A stretch of DNA of 64,000 nt from Solobacterium moorei (lineage in GTDB: Bacteria; Bacillota_I; Bacilli_A; Erysipelotrichales; Erysipelotrichaceae). Where the stretch lies: the NCBI RefSeq assembly GCF_036323475.1, contig NZ_AP028934.1, positions 1,674,001 through 1,738,000 on the forward strand, given 5' to 3'. Positions 17,527 through 26,793 of the stretch are shown here, one piece after another. Below the pieces are notes generated by a model. It did not search any database, was not told the DNA's origin, and saw only the letters and a list, made by a program, of their open reading frames with translations. How positions within the stretch are numbered: the first letter of the stretch is position 1; each line of letters begins with the position of its first letter. The position numbers were made by a program, and so were the translations under genes.

Positions 17527-18286
17527 CTTGAACTTCCTCTTCAAGATTTGAGATGCCTTTGTAAATATAATTTAATTTTTCATCCGTAAGTTCTTCAGAA
17601 GTACCCTCAAATACCAACTTACCATCTTGTAAAGCAATAATCTTTGTCGCAAATGCCTTAGCTAGTTCTACTGAGTGAATATTTACAATAACTGTGATAC
17701 CTAGTTGTTCGTTAATATCCTTTAGATCAGATAGAATCTTCTTCGATGTTACAGGATCCAAGGAAGCTACAGGTTCATCCGCTAGGATGATAGTTGCTTC
17801 TTGAAAGAGTGTTCTAGCAATAGATACTCTTTGTTGCTGCCCACCTGATAATTCATCGCAACGACTATGGAGTTTATTCTCTAATCCAACTTTAGCTAAA
17901 ACTTCATTACATAACTGATAATCTTTATTAGAGAATAATCCTAACGTACTTTTTAGCGTACTATAGGTTCCAAGTTTTCCAGATAGTACATTCTTCTGTA
18001 CTGTATTACGCTTAACCAAGTTAAATGATTGAGATATCAAACCAATTTGTGTTCGTATCGTTTTCAATTCTTTCTTATTGGCTTTGGTGATTGATTTACC
18101 ATCTATCAAAATTTCACCATTCGTAATCTCATTAAGACGATTAATAGAGCGCAATAATGTTGATTTGCCCGCACCAGAAAGACCGATAATCGCAACAAAT
18201 TCAGCATCTTGAATCGTTAGATTTACATGATCTAGTGCATGTACTCCATTTTTGTATATCTTTGAAACATTTCTTAATTCAATCAT
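17516..18286 (-). CDS. phnC: Phosphonate-type ABC transporter ATP-binding protein, PhnC
   Basis: This 256-residue ATPase energises the two PhnE permeases. Walker A is GLSGAGKST (35-43), the signature LSGGQQQRVSIARTL lies at about 143-157, and Walker B is IILADEPVASLDP at about 163-175. The sequence is closer to PhnC than to other uptake ATPases. It begins 3 bp after the phnD stop with only a weak ribosome-binding site, so translation is probably coupled to phnD. Confidence 0.9.
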   Translation of the reverse strand: MIELRNVSKIYKNGVHALDHVNLTIQDAEFVAIIGLSGAGKSTLLRSINRLNEITNGEILIDGKSITKANKKELKTIRTQIGLISQSFNLVKRNTVQKNVLSGKLGTYSTLKSTLGLFSNKDYQLCNEVLAKVGLENKLHSRCDELSGGQQQRVSIARTLFQEATIILADEPVASLDPVTSKKILSDLKDINEQLGITVIVNIHSVELAKAFATKIIALQDGKLVFEGTSEELTDEKLNYIYKGISNLEEEVQDED

Positions 18287-18289
18287 TTC

Positions 18290-19216
18290 TTATTGTGCTG
18301 CCTTTTCGATATAGTTAGACATTGTGTCATATGCCTTTTCATCTGCTTCTATATAGCCAGTATGATTCCATAATGACATTGCATCTTTTGCGGCTTCATC
18401 TTGATTCATATTTAAGAATACTTCTTTAATCAGCTGTTGTAGTTTTTCATCCATCGTTGGTAATACCGCAATCGCATCATTTGGAATATCACCCTTTGTC
18501 AAATATAGAACTTTCAAATCTTTAAATAGATCATTTGTTCCTTCAAACTTCTTTTGGAAAACGTAACGTGCGCCTTCAAATACAAATGCAGCATCTACTT
18601 GTCCATTTAAAACTGCTGTAATTTCAGATGGAATATCATTAACTGTTACAATTGTGCAATCAGTCGTTGGATTAATACCAGCATCCTTCATTTCTGCTAC
18701 AGGATAGATATAACCAGAAGCAGAATTAGGACTTAGTGTAGCAATCTTCTTACCCTTTAAGTCAGCGAGAGATTGAATATTTGAATCTGCTCTAACAATC
18801 ACTTCTCCTTTAAATGAGTTTGTTGATGAACCTTCAATTGGCATTTCTGTTTCTTGATCATAATCTACCAATTTAGAAGATAAGAGAGCTTTCGCTGCAC
18901 CTTGGTTCTTTGCCTGTACATAGGCAGCTGGTGGCATAATACCTAAATCAACCTTACCGGATGCCATTGCTTCAACAATTGTTGAATAGTCAGTTGCAAG
19001 TGTTACCTCAACTTTACGTCCAAGTTTTTCTTCTAAATACGCAGCAAATGGTTTTGTCTTCGCTTCCATTGAGCCGTCGTTATTTGTTGGAACAAACTGT
19101 ACAACAAGTGGTTTATCTTCACTTGTAGAAGAAGTTTCTTTTGTCCCTGTTGCGCCACATCCGCCAAGTAATGCCATGCAAAGAGAAAGTACTGCAGATA
19201 CAAATATTTTTTTCAT
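18290..19216 (-). CDS. phnD: Phosphate/phosphite/phosphonate-binding lipoprotein, PhnD
   Basis: This 308-residue solute-binding protein is anchored as a lipoprotein: the lipobox is LLGG with Cys20, followed by a Thr/Ser-rich linker. The Phosphonate-bd fold is indicated by VQFVPTNNDGSMEAKTKPFA, VDLGIMPPAAYVQAK and ATLSPNSASGYIYP. Whether the ligand is phosphonate, phosphite or another phospho-compound cannot be decided. It is the first gene of the operon phnD-phnC-phnE-phnE-metallophosphoesterase, with AAGGAGATAG before the ATG. A Crp/Fnr regulator is encoded divergently 102 bp away. Confidence 0.88.
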   Translation of the reverse strand: MKKIFVSAVLSLCMALLGGCGATGTKETSSTSEDKPLVVQFVPTNNDGSMEAKTKPFAAYLEEKLGRKVEVTLATDYSTIVEAMASGKVDLGIMPPAAYVQAKNQGAAKALLSSKLVDYDQETEMPIEGSSTNSFKGEVIVRADSNIQSLADLKGKKIATLSPNSASGYIYPVAEMKDAGINPTTDCTIVTVNDIPSEITAVLNGQVDAAFVFEGARYVFQKKFEGTNDLFKDLKVLYLTKGDIPNDAIAVLPTMDEKLQQLIKEVFLNMNQDEAAKDAMSLWNHTGYIEADEKAYDTMSNYIEKAAQ

Positions 19217-19282
19217 ATTCTTTCTATCTCCTTATTCGGAGCTCCTTATACAAACATTCTAAACGAATATTAAAAATTGTCT

Positions 19283-19318
19283 TTGCAGAAAGTGACATAT
19301 GTCATATAAAATGAGTTC
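19283..19318 (+). promoter_or_regulatory. Leaderless promoter of the Crp/Fnr gene with palindromic operator
   Basis: TTGCAG (19283-19288), an 18-bp spacer and TAAAAT (19307-19312) are followed after 6 bp by the ATG at 19319. The spacer contains the perfect 12-bp palindrome TGACATATGTCA (19293-19304), a good fit to a Crp/Fnr/PrfA-type dyad. Binding there would block this promoter (autorepression). It could also influence phnD on the other strand. Confidence 0.65.
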
Positions 19319-19999
19319 ATGGAATGGATAGATAACAGATACTTACTAACAGAATATTTTAAGAAGACTAAATTCTCTCAATATTTCGGATTCCCTGTCA
19401 AAGACATTGTAAAACTGTGTCGTTTTCACAGAGGAGAACAAATAATCAAATCTGATATGATATCCGACTTTATCTATTTTCTATTAGATGGTGAAGTAAA
19501 GTTTTTAGTAACTAGTGATAGTGGAAAAATTGTATATCTAGGTGGCTGTAAGGAATTTACTGTTCTAGGTGAGGTTTCCTCCCTTTGGAAAATGAAACCA
19601 ATGACTAGTGTTGTTGCCTCAACAGAATGCATATGTTTTTGCATTTCACTAGACACATACCGCAATCGTCTTTTGGATGATAATACATTTTTACGTTATA
19701 TCAGTAAGACAATGGCTTATCGCCTAACCAAAAGAGATGATGATGTAATCGTCGATAGAACAGAGACAGCATATACAAAAATGTGTGCTCTTATCATACA
19801 AAACTCACAAAGCACAATGTTTACTTTAGATTTACAGGAATGTGCACGTACACTATCCATCAGTTATCGCCAAGTCATTCGTGTAATGAATCGATTACTC
19901 CAAGAAAAACTCATTAAAAAAGTAAAAAAGAAATACTATATTTTGGACTACAGTGCTTTATACGCAAATACGAATGAAAACTATTTCTTCTATGAATAG
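19319..19999 (+). CDS. Crp/Fnr-family transcriptional regulator
   Basis: This 226-residue regulator has an N-terminal cyclic-nucleotide-binding-like beta barrel (about 30-140; RGEQIIKSDMISDFIYFLLDGEVKF, then LGEVSSLWKMKPMTSVVAST). A long helix follows, then a C-terminal HTH (about 172-205; CARTLSISYRQVIRVMNRLLQE). It lacks the cysteine cluster of Fnr, so oxygen sensing by an iron-sulfur cluster is unlikely; the effector is unknown. It resembles YeiL-type regulators. Its divergent position suggests it controls the phn operon. A leaderless start with an operator-like palindrome in the promoter suggests autoregulation. Confidence 0.8.
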   Translation: MEWIDNRYLLTEYFKKTKFSQYFGFPVKDIVKLCRFHRGEQIIKSDMISDFIYFLLDGEVKFLVTSDSGKIVYLGGCKEFTVLGEVSSLWKMKPMTSVVASTECICFCISLDTYRNRLLDDNTFLRYISKTMAYRLTKRDDDVIVDRTETAYTKMCALIIQNSQSTMFTLDLQECARTLSISYRQVIRVMNRLLQEKLIKKVKKKYYILDYSALYANTNENYFFYE

Positions 20000-20021
20000 T
20001 TATATAACTAACTCGATAAAA

Positions 20022-20046
20022 AAGTCAGACCAAATTGATCTGACTT
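20022..20046 (-). terminator. Terminator of the C69 peptidase gene
   Basis: On the minus strand AAGTCAGA and TCTGACTT form an 8-bp stem followed by TTTTTTAT. It also lies 22 bp after the stop of the convergent Crp/Fnr gene and may serve both. Confidence 0.8.
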
Positions 20047-20053
20047 GATACGA

Positions 20054-21991
20054 TTAGCGTAATTTCTTTCTGATAACTTGTGCCGCAAGCGCTACTACGA
20101 TAACTGCTCCAACCAGTAACACAACAGACTGTGGTGTCGTCTTAGGCTTTGTTGTTTCTGTTTCAGTTGTAGCTTCTTTGCTTTCAGATACTGTATATGC
20201 AATGTGTGTTGCCTTTGTTGTAAAGACATACTTATCATCCTTTACTTCAGCAGTAATTTCATTTGTGCCATCTGTAAATGTAGGCTTTCCATTGAATGCT
20301 GTTGTAGGAATAGAATATGTTAAGTCTTGTTTTACTTCTTCAACTGGATTTCCATAGTGATCTACAATATTAAGTTCACCAGACATCATATCTTCAGCAG
20401 GTGCCACACTTAACTTCATTCCAATATCTGCACTAGCTTTCGGAACGAGTACCTCTGTTCCTGTAAAGACAGCCTTAGCACGTTTTCCGAAGAACTTGAT
20501 TGTATAGTCATTTTCTTTGATATACTTTTGGAACTTCTCAAGGATTTCCGCATGGATTTCCTTCATCGTCTCATATGCCTTTGTCGCAGCTTCGTGGTTT
20601 TTAGTTGTTGCTTCATCTGCTGTTAATATTGTCGTAACAGCGTTTTTAATTTCTTCACTTTCCAGTGCTTCAAGCTTCTTAGAAACGATTGGTTGGAATT
20701 CATCACGGTTATATTCCACCATGAATAATGTGTCCATTGCTAACCAATATACTGAATCTTCATTAAATTCATTATTTTCATTCTGTGCCTGTTCAATACC
20801 AGAATTCTGAGTTGGATAGTATGCCACAAATGGTGAAGTTAATGGGGAACCTAATGATAACCACATTGTTCCTGGATATTCTTTCGTTGCGGTTGAAGGA
20901 AGATGATAGATATGTGCTTCCATTGTGTTGCGGTTGCCAATTGGATATAGGTTTCCACGACCTAAGTCATCTGCTACCTGGTTAATGGTTTCCAAACGGT
21001 TACGTGTAAATGCCATTGCATCAGCTAATGTAATCTTCTTTGAAGTCGTCTGTAAGAATGGATATACATCACCTTCGAATTTAGCATCTGGATTAAACTG
21101 CTTAATACCAGAACATACGCGTGATACGTTGCTTTCGGATAGTTCAGGTAATGCATAGGATGCGTACAAATCAATGGTACGTGTTAACTCATCACCCTTG
21201 AACGTCTTGGCTTCTGTTGGGACTTTGAAGATATCCTTGGAATAGATATAATTTCCATCTTCAGAAATGTTATAGTTTTCCTTTTCTTCCCCTACGGTTA
21301 ATCTGCATTCATTCAACCAAAATGAGTTAGGGAATACGGAATACTTATCACGTGGATATCGCATTGCCACAAACTGGTGACCGGTATAGATTTCCATGTA
21401 CCAAAGTTCATTATGGTCTGCTACGACTAGACCATTACCTTCTCCAGCACCCTTTGTTGCGACTTCTTGTGCGATAAATTCGACTGCTTGTCTTGCATTA
21501 TCACAACTTCCTAATACTGCTGTTGTGATAATAGCCTCTGTAATACCAATTGGCTTTGTTGTATCTGTGCCATCCAAATATGGATCTACACCCAATACAT
21601 CCTCATTTGCACTTGCGGAAACCGTCATATCCGCAATTAAGCCTTTTTCATTAAAGCCTGTTTCGTCAAAATTACCATATTCTGGTGTTGTATCGCTGAC
21701 GGATGTATAACGATAAGAATCATGTGTAAATGTAAAGGAGTAGCCATTGTCTGGGTCTACAGAAACGTCTTTGATAGTTTCACCAGCCTTATGTTCTCCT
21801 GCTTGATGGACTTTATATACCTTATTATGATTGACTTCTAAGTCTTCTGTACGTCCAAAAATCGTACTACCATCTTCTGTTAAATCGCCACCGATAATCA
21901 CACCGGTACATGCATACGCTGAAATGATACTGGATGAGGCTACTAAAGCAGCTATTGATGCGCTGAATAGCCTTGAAATACATTTTTTCAT
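20054..21991 (-). CDS. Secreted, membrane-anchored C69-family dipeptidase
   Basis: This 645-residue peptidase belongs to family C69 (Ntn hydrolase). The start at 21991 has GGAGGG 8 bp upstream; an in-frame ATG 30 bp earlier lacks one. Residues 1-27 form a signal peptide ending SAYA, and cleavage would expose Cys28 in CTGVIIGG, the N-terminal nucleophile of this family. The catalytic domain (about 28-420) includes SIFGRTEDL and NEKGLIADMT. A beta-rich region follows (about 540-600), then a Thr/Glu linker and a C-terminal membrane helix with RKKLR. No LPxTG motif is present, so anchoring is by the helix. It probably digests dipeptides outside the cell. Confidence 0.88.
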   Translation of the reverse strand: MKKCISRLFSASIAALVASSSIISAYACTGVIIGGDLTEDGSTIFGRTEDLEVNHNKVYKVHQAGEHKAGETIKDVSVDPDNGYSFTFTHDSYRYTSVSDTTPEYGNFDETGFNEKGLIADMTVSASANEDVLGVDPYLDGTDTTKPIGITEAIITTAVLGSCDNARQAVEFIAQEVATKGAGEGNGLVVADHNELWYMEIYTGHQFVAMRYPRDKYSVFPNSFWLNECRLTVGEEKENYNISEDGNYIYSKDIFKVPTEAKTFKGDELTRTIDLYASYALPELSESNVSRVCSGIKQFNPDAKFEGDVYPFLQTTSKKITLADAMAFTRNRLETINQVADDLGRGNLYPIGNRNTMEAHIYHLPSTATKEYPGTMWLSLGSPLTSPFVAYYPTQNSGIEQAQNENNEFNEDSVYWLAMDTLFMVEYNRDEFQPIVSKKLEALESEEIKNAVTTILTADEATTKNHEAATKAYETMKEIHAEILEKFQKYIKENDYTIKFFGKRAKAVFTGTEVLVPKASADIGMKLSVAPAEDMMSGELNIVDHYGNPVEEVKQDLTYSIPTTAFNGKPTFTDGTNEITAEVKDDKYVFTTKATHIAYTVSESKEATTETETTKPKTTPQSVVLLVGAVIVVALAAQVIRKKLR

Positions 21992-22021
21992 TTTATTATC
22001 CCTCCAATGATATATGAACAA

Positions 22022-22145
22022 AGTGTAAGAAGATTGAATTCCTCCCTTCTTGTAATCTTCTTCTTGGTACCTTCATTATAGAGAATACCTCTACAAAATT
22101 GTGGAAATATACATTCTTCTTTCTTGTATATTCTCGTATGAAAAA
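22022..22145 (-). promoter_or_regulatory. Promoter and structured leader of the C69 peptidase gene
   Basis: TATAAT lies at 22080-22075 (minus strand) with a poor -35 region. Between it and the gene, GAAGATT (about 22060-22053) and AATCTTC (about 22036-22030) can pair around an internal GGGAGG that is not followed by a long frame. The hairpin may be only a stability element; nothing else is seen here. Confidence 0.45.
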
Positions 22146-22168
22146 GGCTACTCCCATTGGAAGTAACC
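22146..22168 (-). terminator. Terminator of the NAD salvage operon
   Basis: GGTTACTTCC and GGGAGTAGCC pair with two G-U wobbles and are followed by TTTTTC on the minus strand. The stem begins at the nadE stop codon itself. Confidence 0.75.
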
Positions 22169-24129
22169 TAGGCTTTCTTAACTTGTTCTAACCAAAGCTC
22201 TGCACTAGCATCAGATGGCATACGCCAATCTCCTCTTGGAGAAAGTGTAACAGATCCAACCTTTGGACCATCTGGTAAGCAACTGCGTTTAAACTGCTGG
22301 TTAAAGAAACGCTTGAAGAAACGTAACATTGCCTCACGTACTTTTTCTTTCTCTAACTCAGGATATGCAGTTAATGCTAGAACCATGATCTTTTCTGGTG
22401 AATAGCCATAGCGTAATACATAGTATAAGAAGAAATCATTGAGATCATATTTACCAATCTTATCTTCAGTCCTCTGTGCAATCTTACCATTTTCATCATG
22501 TGGTGTTAGTTCTGGTGAAATTGGTGTATTACAAATCTTTAAGAGTACTTCTTTGAGATCTTCTTGATTGCAGATATATGCATAAGTTCTACAAATATAC
22601 TGTACAAGTGTCTTTGGTACAGAGGCATTTACCGCATACATAGACATGTGATCACCATTATATGTGCACCATCCTAGTGCTAGCTCAGAAAGATCTCCTG
22701 TTCCAACAACGAGTCCATTTGCCATATTTGCGACATCCATCAAGATGTAAGTACGCATACGTGCTTGTGCATTTTCGTAGGTTGTATCGCCATCTCCTTG
22801 ATAACTACCAGGATGACCAATCTGTTTGAGATGGGCTTGTACACCCTCTTCAATCGCAACTTCATGCATCTCTATATCTAATGCACGCATTAAATCTAAG
22901 GCATTGTTATATGTGTATGAAGTTGTATTACCATGGCTTGGTAATGTATAGCCGATGATATGGATATCAGGAACTAACTTTCTTGCTTGATGACATACAA
23001 GTAATGCAAGTGTGCTATCCAAACCACCCGAGATACCGATGACCAGATTTTTAATTCCTGTGGAACGAACACGTGTTGCTAGACCATTTGCTTGGATCTC
23101 TAAGATCTTCATACAACGACGACCACGCTCTTCATCATCAACTGGCACAAATGGATTACGGTTAACGACATAGCCTTCTTTGCATAATGCATCTACTAGT
23201 TCATCTACTGTAATTTCATCTTGATTAGAGATTGGTTTGATAGAAACATCTACGTATACATAGTCATCGTGATTTTCTTCTAAATCAAACGTAGTCTGAT
23301 GACGACGATTCTTTTCAATGGACTCTAAATCAATCACAACAGTTTCAACCTTTGTATCTTCTGGGAAGATGGAATCTGTTAGTAGACGTCCATTGCATGC
23401 AATCATACTATGACCAGAGAAAACTAGGTCAGTGCTACTTTCATCCGTTGCACTAGATACATATAGATAGGCACAATAACAGCTAGCACTCTGCTGTAAT
23501 ACCATCGTGCGACGATAGTCCTGCTTACCAATCATTTCATCAGACGCAGATAAGTTTGCAATGATATTGGCTCCCGCAAGACACGCATGTGTACTTGGTT
23601 TATCAGGTACCCATAAATCTTCACAGATATCTAGACCAACGATGGCCCCACTACGACTATCACATGCTAGTATATTTCTGCCGAATGGTATAAATTCATC
23701 ACCTAATTGAATCGTTTGGCTAACGATATTCTTACCACTTGTAAACCATCTACTTTCATAGAACTCGCTGTATGTTGGAAGATTGATCTTAGGTACTATA
23801 GCTACAATCACACCTTCAGAGATATATACTGCACAGTTATATAAATGGTTTTCAAAACGTAACGGTGCACCAACCACAACTGTTAGTCCCTCTAGTTTAT
23901 TAGACGCATTAGCAATCTTAAACAGTCCTTCTTCCACTGCATCTAACAGTGTAAACTGTCCAAAAAGATCGCCACAAGTATATCCAGTTAAACATAATTC
24001 TGGATAAACTAGGAAACCTGCATCCGCATTTTCATTCATTGTTTGGATGATTTGTGCAGTGTTATATGTGACATTCGCCACTTTCATCCTTGGTACAACA
24101 GTACCAACTTTTATCATTCTATTTTTCAT
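22168..24129 (-). CDS. nadE: Glutamine-dependent NAD+ synthetase
   Basis: This 653-residue enzyme makes NAD+ from nicotinate adenine dinucleotide with glutamine as nitrogen source. The N-terminal nitrilase-type glutaminase domain (about 5-290) contains YPELCLTGYTCGD with its glutamate, KINLPTYSEFYE with its lysine, and GLDICEDLW with the nucleophilic cysteine. The C-terminal synthetase domain has the P-loop GISGGLDST (about 365-373) and GTGDLSELALGW. ATG at 24129 with GAGG 6 bp upstream is preferred to GTG at 24141; it overlaps nadD by 11 bp. It is the last gene of the operon nrtR-pncA-pncB-nadD-nadE. Confidence 0.93.
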   Translation of the reverse strand: MKNRMIKVGTVVPRMKVANVTYNTAQIIQTMNENADAGFLVYPELCLTGYTCGDLFGQFTLLDAVEEGLFKIANASNKLEGLTVVVGAPLRFENHLYNCAVYISEGVIVAIVPKINLPTYSEFYESRWFTSGKNIVSQTIQLGDEFIPFGRNILACDSRSGAIVGLDICEDLWVPDKPSTHACLAGANIIANLSASDEMIGKQDYRRTMVLQQSASCYCAYLYVSSATDESSTDLVFSGHSMIACNGRLLTDSIFPEDTKVETVVIDLESIEKNRRHQTTFDLEENHDDYVYVDVSIKPISNQDEITVDELVDALCKEGYVVNRNPFVPVDDEERGRRCMKILEIQANGLATRVRSTGIKNLVIGISGGLDSTLALLVCHQARKLVPDIHIIGYTLPSHGNTTSYTYNNALDLMRALDIEMHEVAIEEGVQAHLKQIGHPGSYQGDGDTTYENAQARMRTYILMDVANMANGLVVGTGDLSELALGWCTYNGDHMSMYAVNASVPKTLVQYICRTYAYICNQEDLKEVLLKICNTPISPELTPHDENGKIAQRTEDKIGKYDLNDFFLYYVLRYGYSPEKIMVLALTAYPELEKEKVREAMLRFFKRFFNQQFKRSCLPDGPKVGSVTLSPRGDWRMPSDASAELWLEQVKKA

Positions 24130-24751
24130 GATTATCCTCACTGAAAAGGTAACTACTTAGACCATGTAATTCTTTTGGTAATGTTTCCTGTAGCATTTGT
24201 ATCGCATCTTTTGCGATGAGAAATTGCTTACGTACTTCAGTAGAGGAAATATGGTGATATTCCTTTGGTGTATGTACGACCTCAATATACTGAGAAAGAC
24301 TTGATAGATATGGATCATTTGCAATCATCTTTTCGCAATCATCGTCATATCTTGCCATACACACAATGCCATATTCCTTCGCAATCTCTTCTACATGTTT
24401 CCAACCAGTTTTTAATTCTGGCAACTTATCAGAGCCAAACAATAACTTGCAAGCATATCCCTTCTCTTTTAGATAACAGAGCGTTTGATATGTACGTGGT
24501 TGACTTTCTTCCTTTAACTCATAGTCACTAACCATAAGCTTTAGATGTGCTTTACAGATACTTTCTAGCATCGCTAGTCGCTCTGTATCATGAAAGGCAA
24601 AGTTCTTTGCTTGATCATGTTCGATATAGCTCATTTTACTAGGCATGAAGATAACCTTTGTAGCACCTGTTTTTTCACAAGCATATTCTGCTAGTTCGAT
24701 ATGAGCTTTCGTCGGTGGATTAAAGGCTCCCACAAATAACAGATAACTCAA
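24119..24751 (-). CDS. nadD: Nicotinate-nucleotide adenylyltransferase
   Basis: This 210-residue nucleotidyltransferase converts nicotinate mononucleotide to the dinucleotide. The nucleotide-binding motif near the start reads GAFNPPTKAH (8-17), a variant of GxFxPxHxGH, with Thr-Lys replacing the usual first His-X. The C-terminal ISSTEVR (about 168-174) is intact. Translation starts at TTG (24751), overlapping the pncB stop as TTGA, with GGAGG 6 bp upstream. Operon context supports NadD over the related CoaD, which is present separately at 40738-41259. Confidence 0.85.
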   Translation of the reverse strand: MSYLLFVGAFNPPTKAHIELAEYACEKTGATKVIFMPSKMSYIEHDQAKNFAFHDTERLAMLESICKAHLKLMVSDYELKEESQPRTYQTLCYLKEKGYACKLLFGSDKLPELKTGWKHVEEIAKEYGIVCMARYDDDCEKMIANDPYLSSLSQYIEVVHTPKEYHHISSTEVRKQFLIAKDAIQMLQETLPKELHGLSSYLFSEDNHEK

Positions 24752-26265
24752 ATGATGCCTCCATGGAGTTTCTCATATAACTCCTCTCTGAGCTTGGCTA
24801 CTGCCGGTGTTAAGTCTACATAGTGTTTGTGCGGCATCTCTGTACGTAGTTCAGATTCCCAAATACGATACTGTAATTGTTCCTTAACATATTCCTTTTT
24901 CGCACGAATGTCTGGTAAATCTAGAACAATCTCTCCATTTAACATATGTGGAATTAAAATCTTTTCTACGTGATTTGGAATAATTGTCTTACGTCTTTCA
25001 AAGGCATCTGAATCAAGGTTAACAACCTCAACAGGCTTACCGTTTTCAATCACTTCTGTATCAAGAGAGATAATATCACACTGTCCTTTTCCTTCTTCAT
25101 CGAATACGCGCCAAGCCATTAGCTTGCCAGGAATAACTGCCTTACTAGAAGAGTCAGAACACTTCATCTTTGGTGTATAGCTACCATCTTTTTCTTTAAC
25201 GGCGACCAACTTATATACACCACCAAAGACAGGGTCTGTCGCAGCTGTAATGAGTTTTTCTCCTACTCCATAATAGTCAAACTTTGCATGTTCATAGAGT
25301 TCCATGTTTGCCATCTTCTTTTCATCTAAAGAATTAGATGCGACAAGTTTGATATATGGCTTGCCAGCTTCATCTAAAGCACGGCGTAAACGCTTATAAC
25401 CACGTGCTAAGTCACCAGAATCAATACGTGCACTCTTAACACGCTTATTTGGATCATTTGGATATTTCGCAATCAACTCATCATCTAATTGAATTAAATG
25501 AGGAAGTCCTGAATCAAAGATACTATAAGTATCTAGTAACAATGAGACATTTTCAGGATAAGTTTCCGCATAGGCACGGAAGGCATCCATCTCGGTTGGG
25601 AAGAATTCGATATAACTATGTGCAACTGTACCAACAGCCTTCACATCAGGTCCATACTTCATCTCCGCAAGGCAGTTAGCAGTACCGATACAACCACCTA
25701 AGATAGCCGCATACGCACCATCATTACCTGCAGACATACCCTGTGCACGACGTGTACCAAATTCCATGACATTTCTTGGCGTCTTATTACTTAGTCCAGT
25801 AATACGAGTTGCCTTTGTGGCGATTAAGGAATGGAAGTTCATTGTCTGTAATAGATAGGTTTCAATTAAGACTGCACCTACCATATCACATTCAATACGT
25901 ACCATTGGTACCTGAGGATAACATACAGTACCCTCACGCAGCATGTATACATCACCCTTCCACTTATAGTTACGTAGATATTCACAAAACTCCGGACTCA
26001 TACCCTTGGTTAACAACCACTGAATATCAAAATCTGTAAAGTGATAATTCTTTAAGAAACGTAATAACTTCTGTTGACCACAGCTAATTGCATATCCACC
26101 ATCATCCGGATTATCTCTAAAGAACATGTTAAATACCATAATGGTATCTTTATATCCATGCATGAATAGTGAGTTTGCCATGGAGAATTCATAGAAGTCT
26201 GTGACCATTGCAGGATTGTCATAATCTTCATCTGGGATATATGGTTCTACTTGAATGTTGCTCAT
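24748..26265 (-). CDS. pncB: Nicotinate phosphoribosyltransferase
   Basis: This 505-residue enzyme forms nicotinate mononucleotide from nicotinate and PRPP. Near the N-terminus it has MVTDFYEFSMANSLF, followed by EFGTRRAQG (about 167-175) and SARIDSGDLARGY (about 268-280), the PRPP and substrate-binding blocks of long-form NAPRTases. GAGG lies 7 bp before the ATG. It follows pncA with 9 bp between, so it receives the nicotinate made by that enzyme. Confidence 0.93.
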   Translation of the reverse strand: MSNIQVEPYIPDEDYDNPAMVTDFYEFSMANSLFMHGYKDTIMVFNMFFRDNPDDGGYAISCGQQKLLRFLKNYHFTDFDIQWLLTKGMSPEFCEYLRNYKWKGDVYMLREGTVCYPQVPMVRIECDMVGAVLIETYLLQTMNFHSLIATKATRITGLSNKTPRNVMEFGTRRAQGMSAGNDGAYAAILGGCIGTANCLAEMKYGPDVKAVGTVAHSYIEFFPTEMDAFRAYAETYPENVSLLLDTYSIFDSGLPHLIQLDDELIAKYPNDPNKRVKSARIDSGDLARGYKRLRRALDEAGKPYIKLVASNSLDEKKMANMELYEHAKFDYYGVGEKLITAATDPVFGGVYKLVAVKEKDGSYTPKMKCSDSSSKAVIPGKLMAWRVFDEEGKGQCDIISLDTEVIENGKPVEVVNLDSDAFERRKTIIPNHVEKILIPHMLNGEIVLDLPDIRAKKEYVKEQLQYRIWESELRTEMPHKHYVDLTPAVAKLREELYEKLHGGII

Positions 26266-26274
26266 ATCATTTCC

Positions 26275-26793
26275 TCATTTTTCTATTTCAATCTGACAGG
26301 AAGTCATTACATCGAGTGCTTCCTTTTGTTTGTCTATCGTTGTTGCAGCGCATGCTTGCGATACTACAGTTATCTTTGTGTTTGGTAAATGTGTTCGTAA
26401 TAGTAATGCATTTGTCACAACACAGATATCTGTACAGATACCGATTAGTACAATTTCTTCCGGTGCTAGCTTCTGTAGTTCAACTGCTAGTTTTAGCGAT
26501 CCAAAGGTATCCTTCTCAAATATTTTAGCATTACGTTTGTGAAGTGCTTCTTCGATACTCTTTGGAAATCTCCAACCCTCTGTATCTTTAATACAGTGTA
26601 CAACCGGTAAGTATTTACCTTCCAAGGTATTGAGATAATTTGTATCATGTGTATCTTGTGTTGCAAAGACAATATCATATTTTGGTGAGTTGATTTCTTC
26701 AACCATCCTTGATAGTGCTATCTCTGCCTCTTTTGTACCAAGTGAACCTGATACAAAATCATTTTGAATATCAATTGCGATAAGTGCTTTCAT
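26275..26793 (-). CDS. pncA: Nicotinamidase
   Basis: This 172-residue isochorismatase-fold enzyme hydrolyses nicotinamide to nicotinate. The catalytic triad is visible as Asp8 (AIDIQNDF), Lys94 (IFEKDTFGS) and Cys124 (GICTDICVV). Metal ligands are expected from Asp47 and His49 (TQDTH) and His66. GGAG lies 8 bp before the ATG, which overlaps the nrtR stop by 1 bp (TAATG). Confidence 0.92.
   Translation of the reverse strand: MKALIAIDIQNDFVSGSLGTKEAEIALSRMVEEINSPKYDIVFATQDTHDTNYLNTLEGKYLPVVHCIKDTEGWRFPKSIEEALHKRNAKIFEKDTFGSLKLAVELQKLAPEEIVLIGICTDICVVTNALLLRTHLPNTKITVVSQACAATTIDKQKEALDVMTSCQIEIEK

Noticed and set aside
22022-22145. Possible riboswitch upstream of the C69 peptidase
   Set aside because: Only one simple hairpin is visible and no conserved riboswitch core was recognised.
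24119-24751. Second CoaD because of the nucleotidyltransferase motif
   Set aside because: Operon position between pncB and nadE and the ISSTEVR block fit NadD, and a clear coaD is present at 40738-41259.
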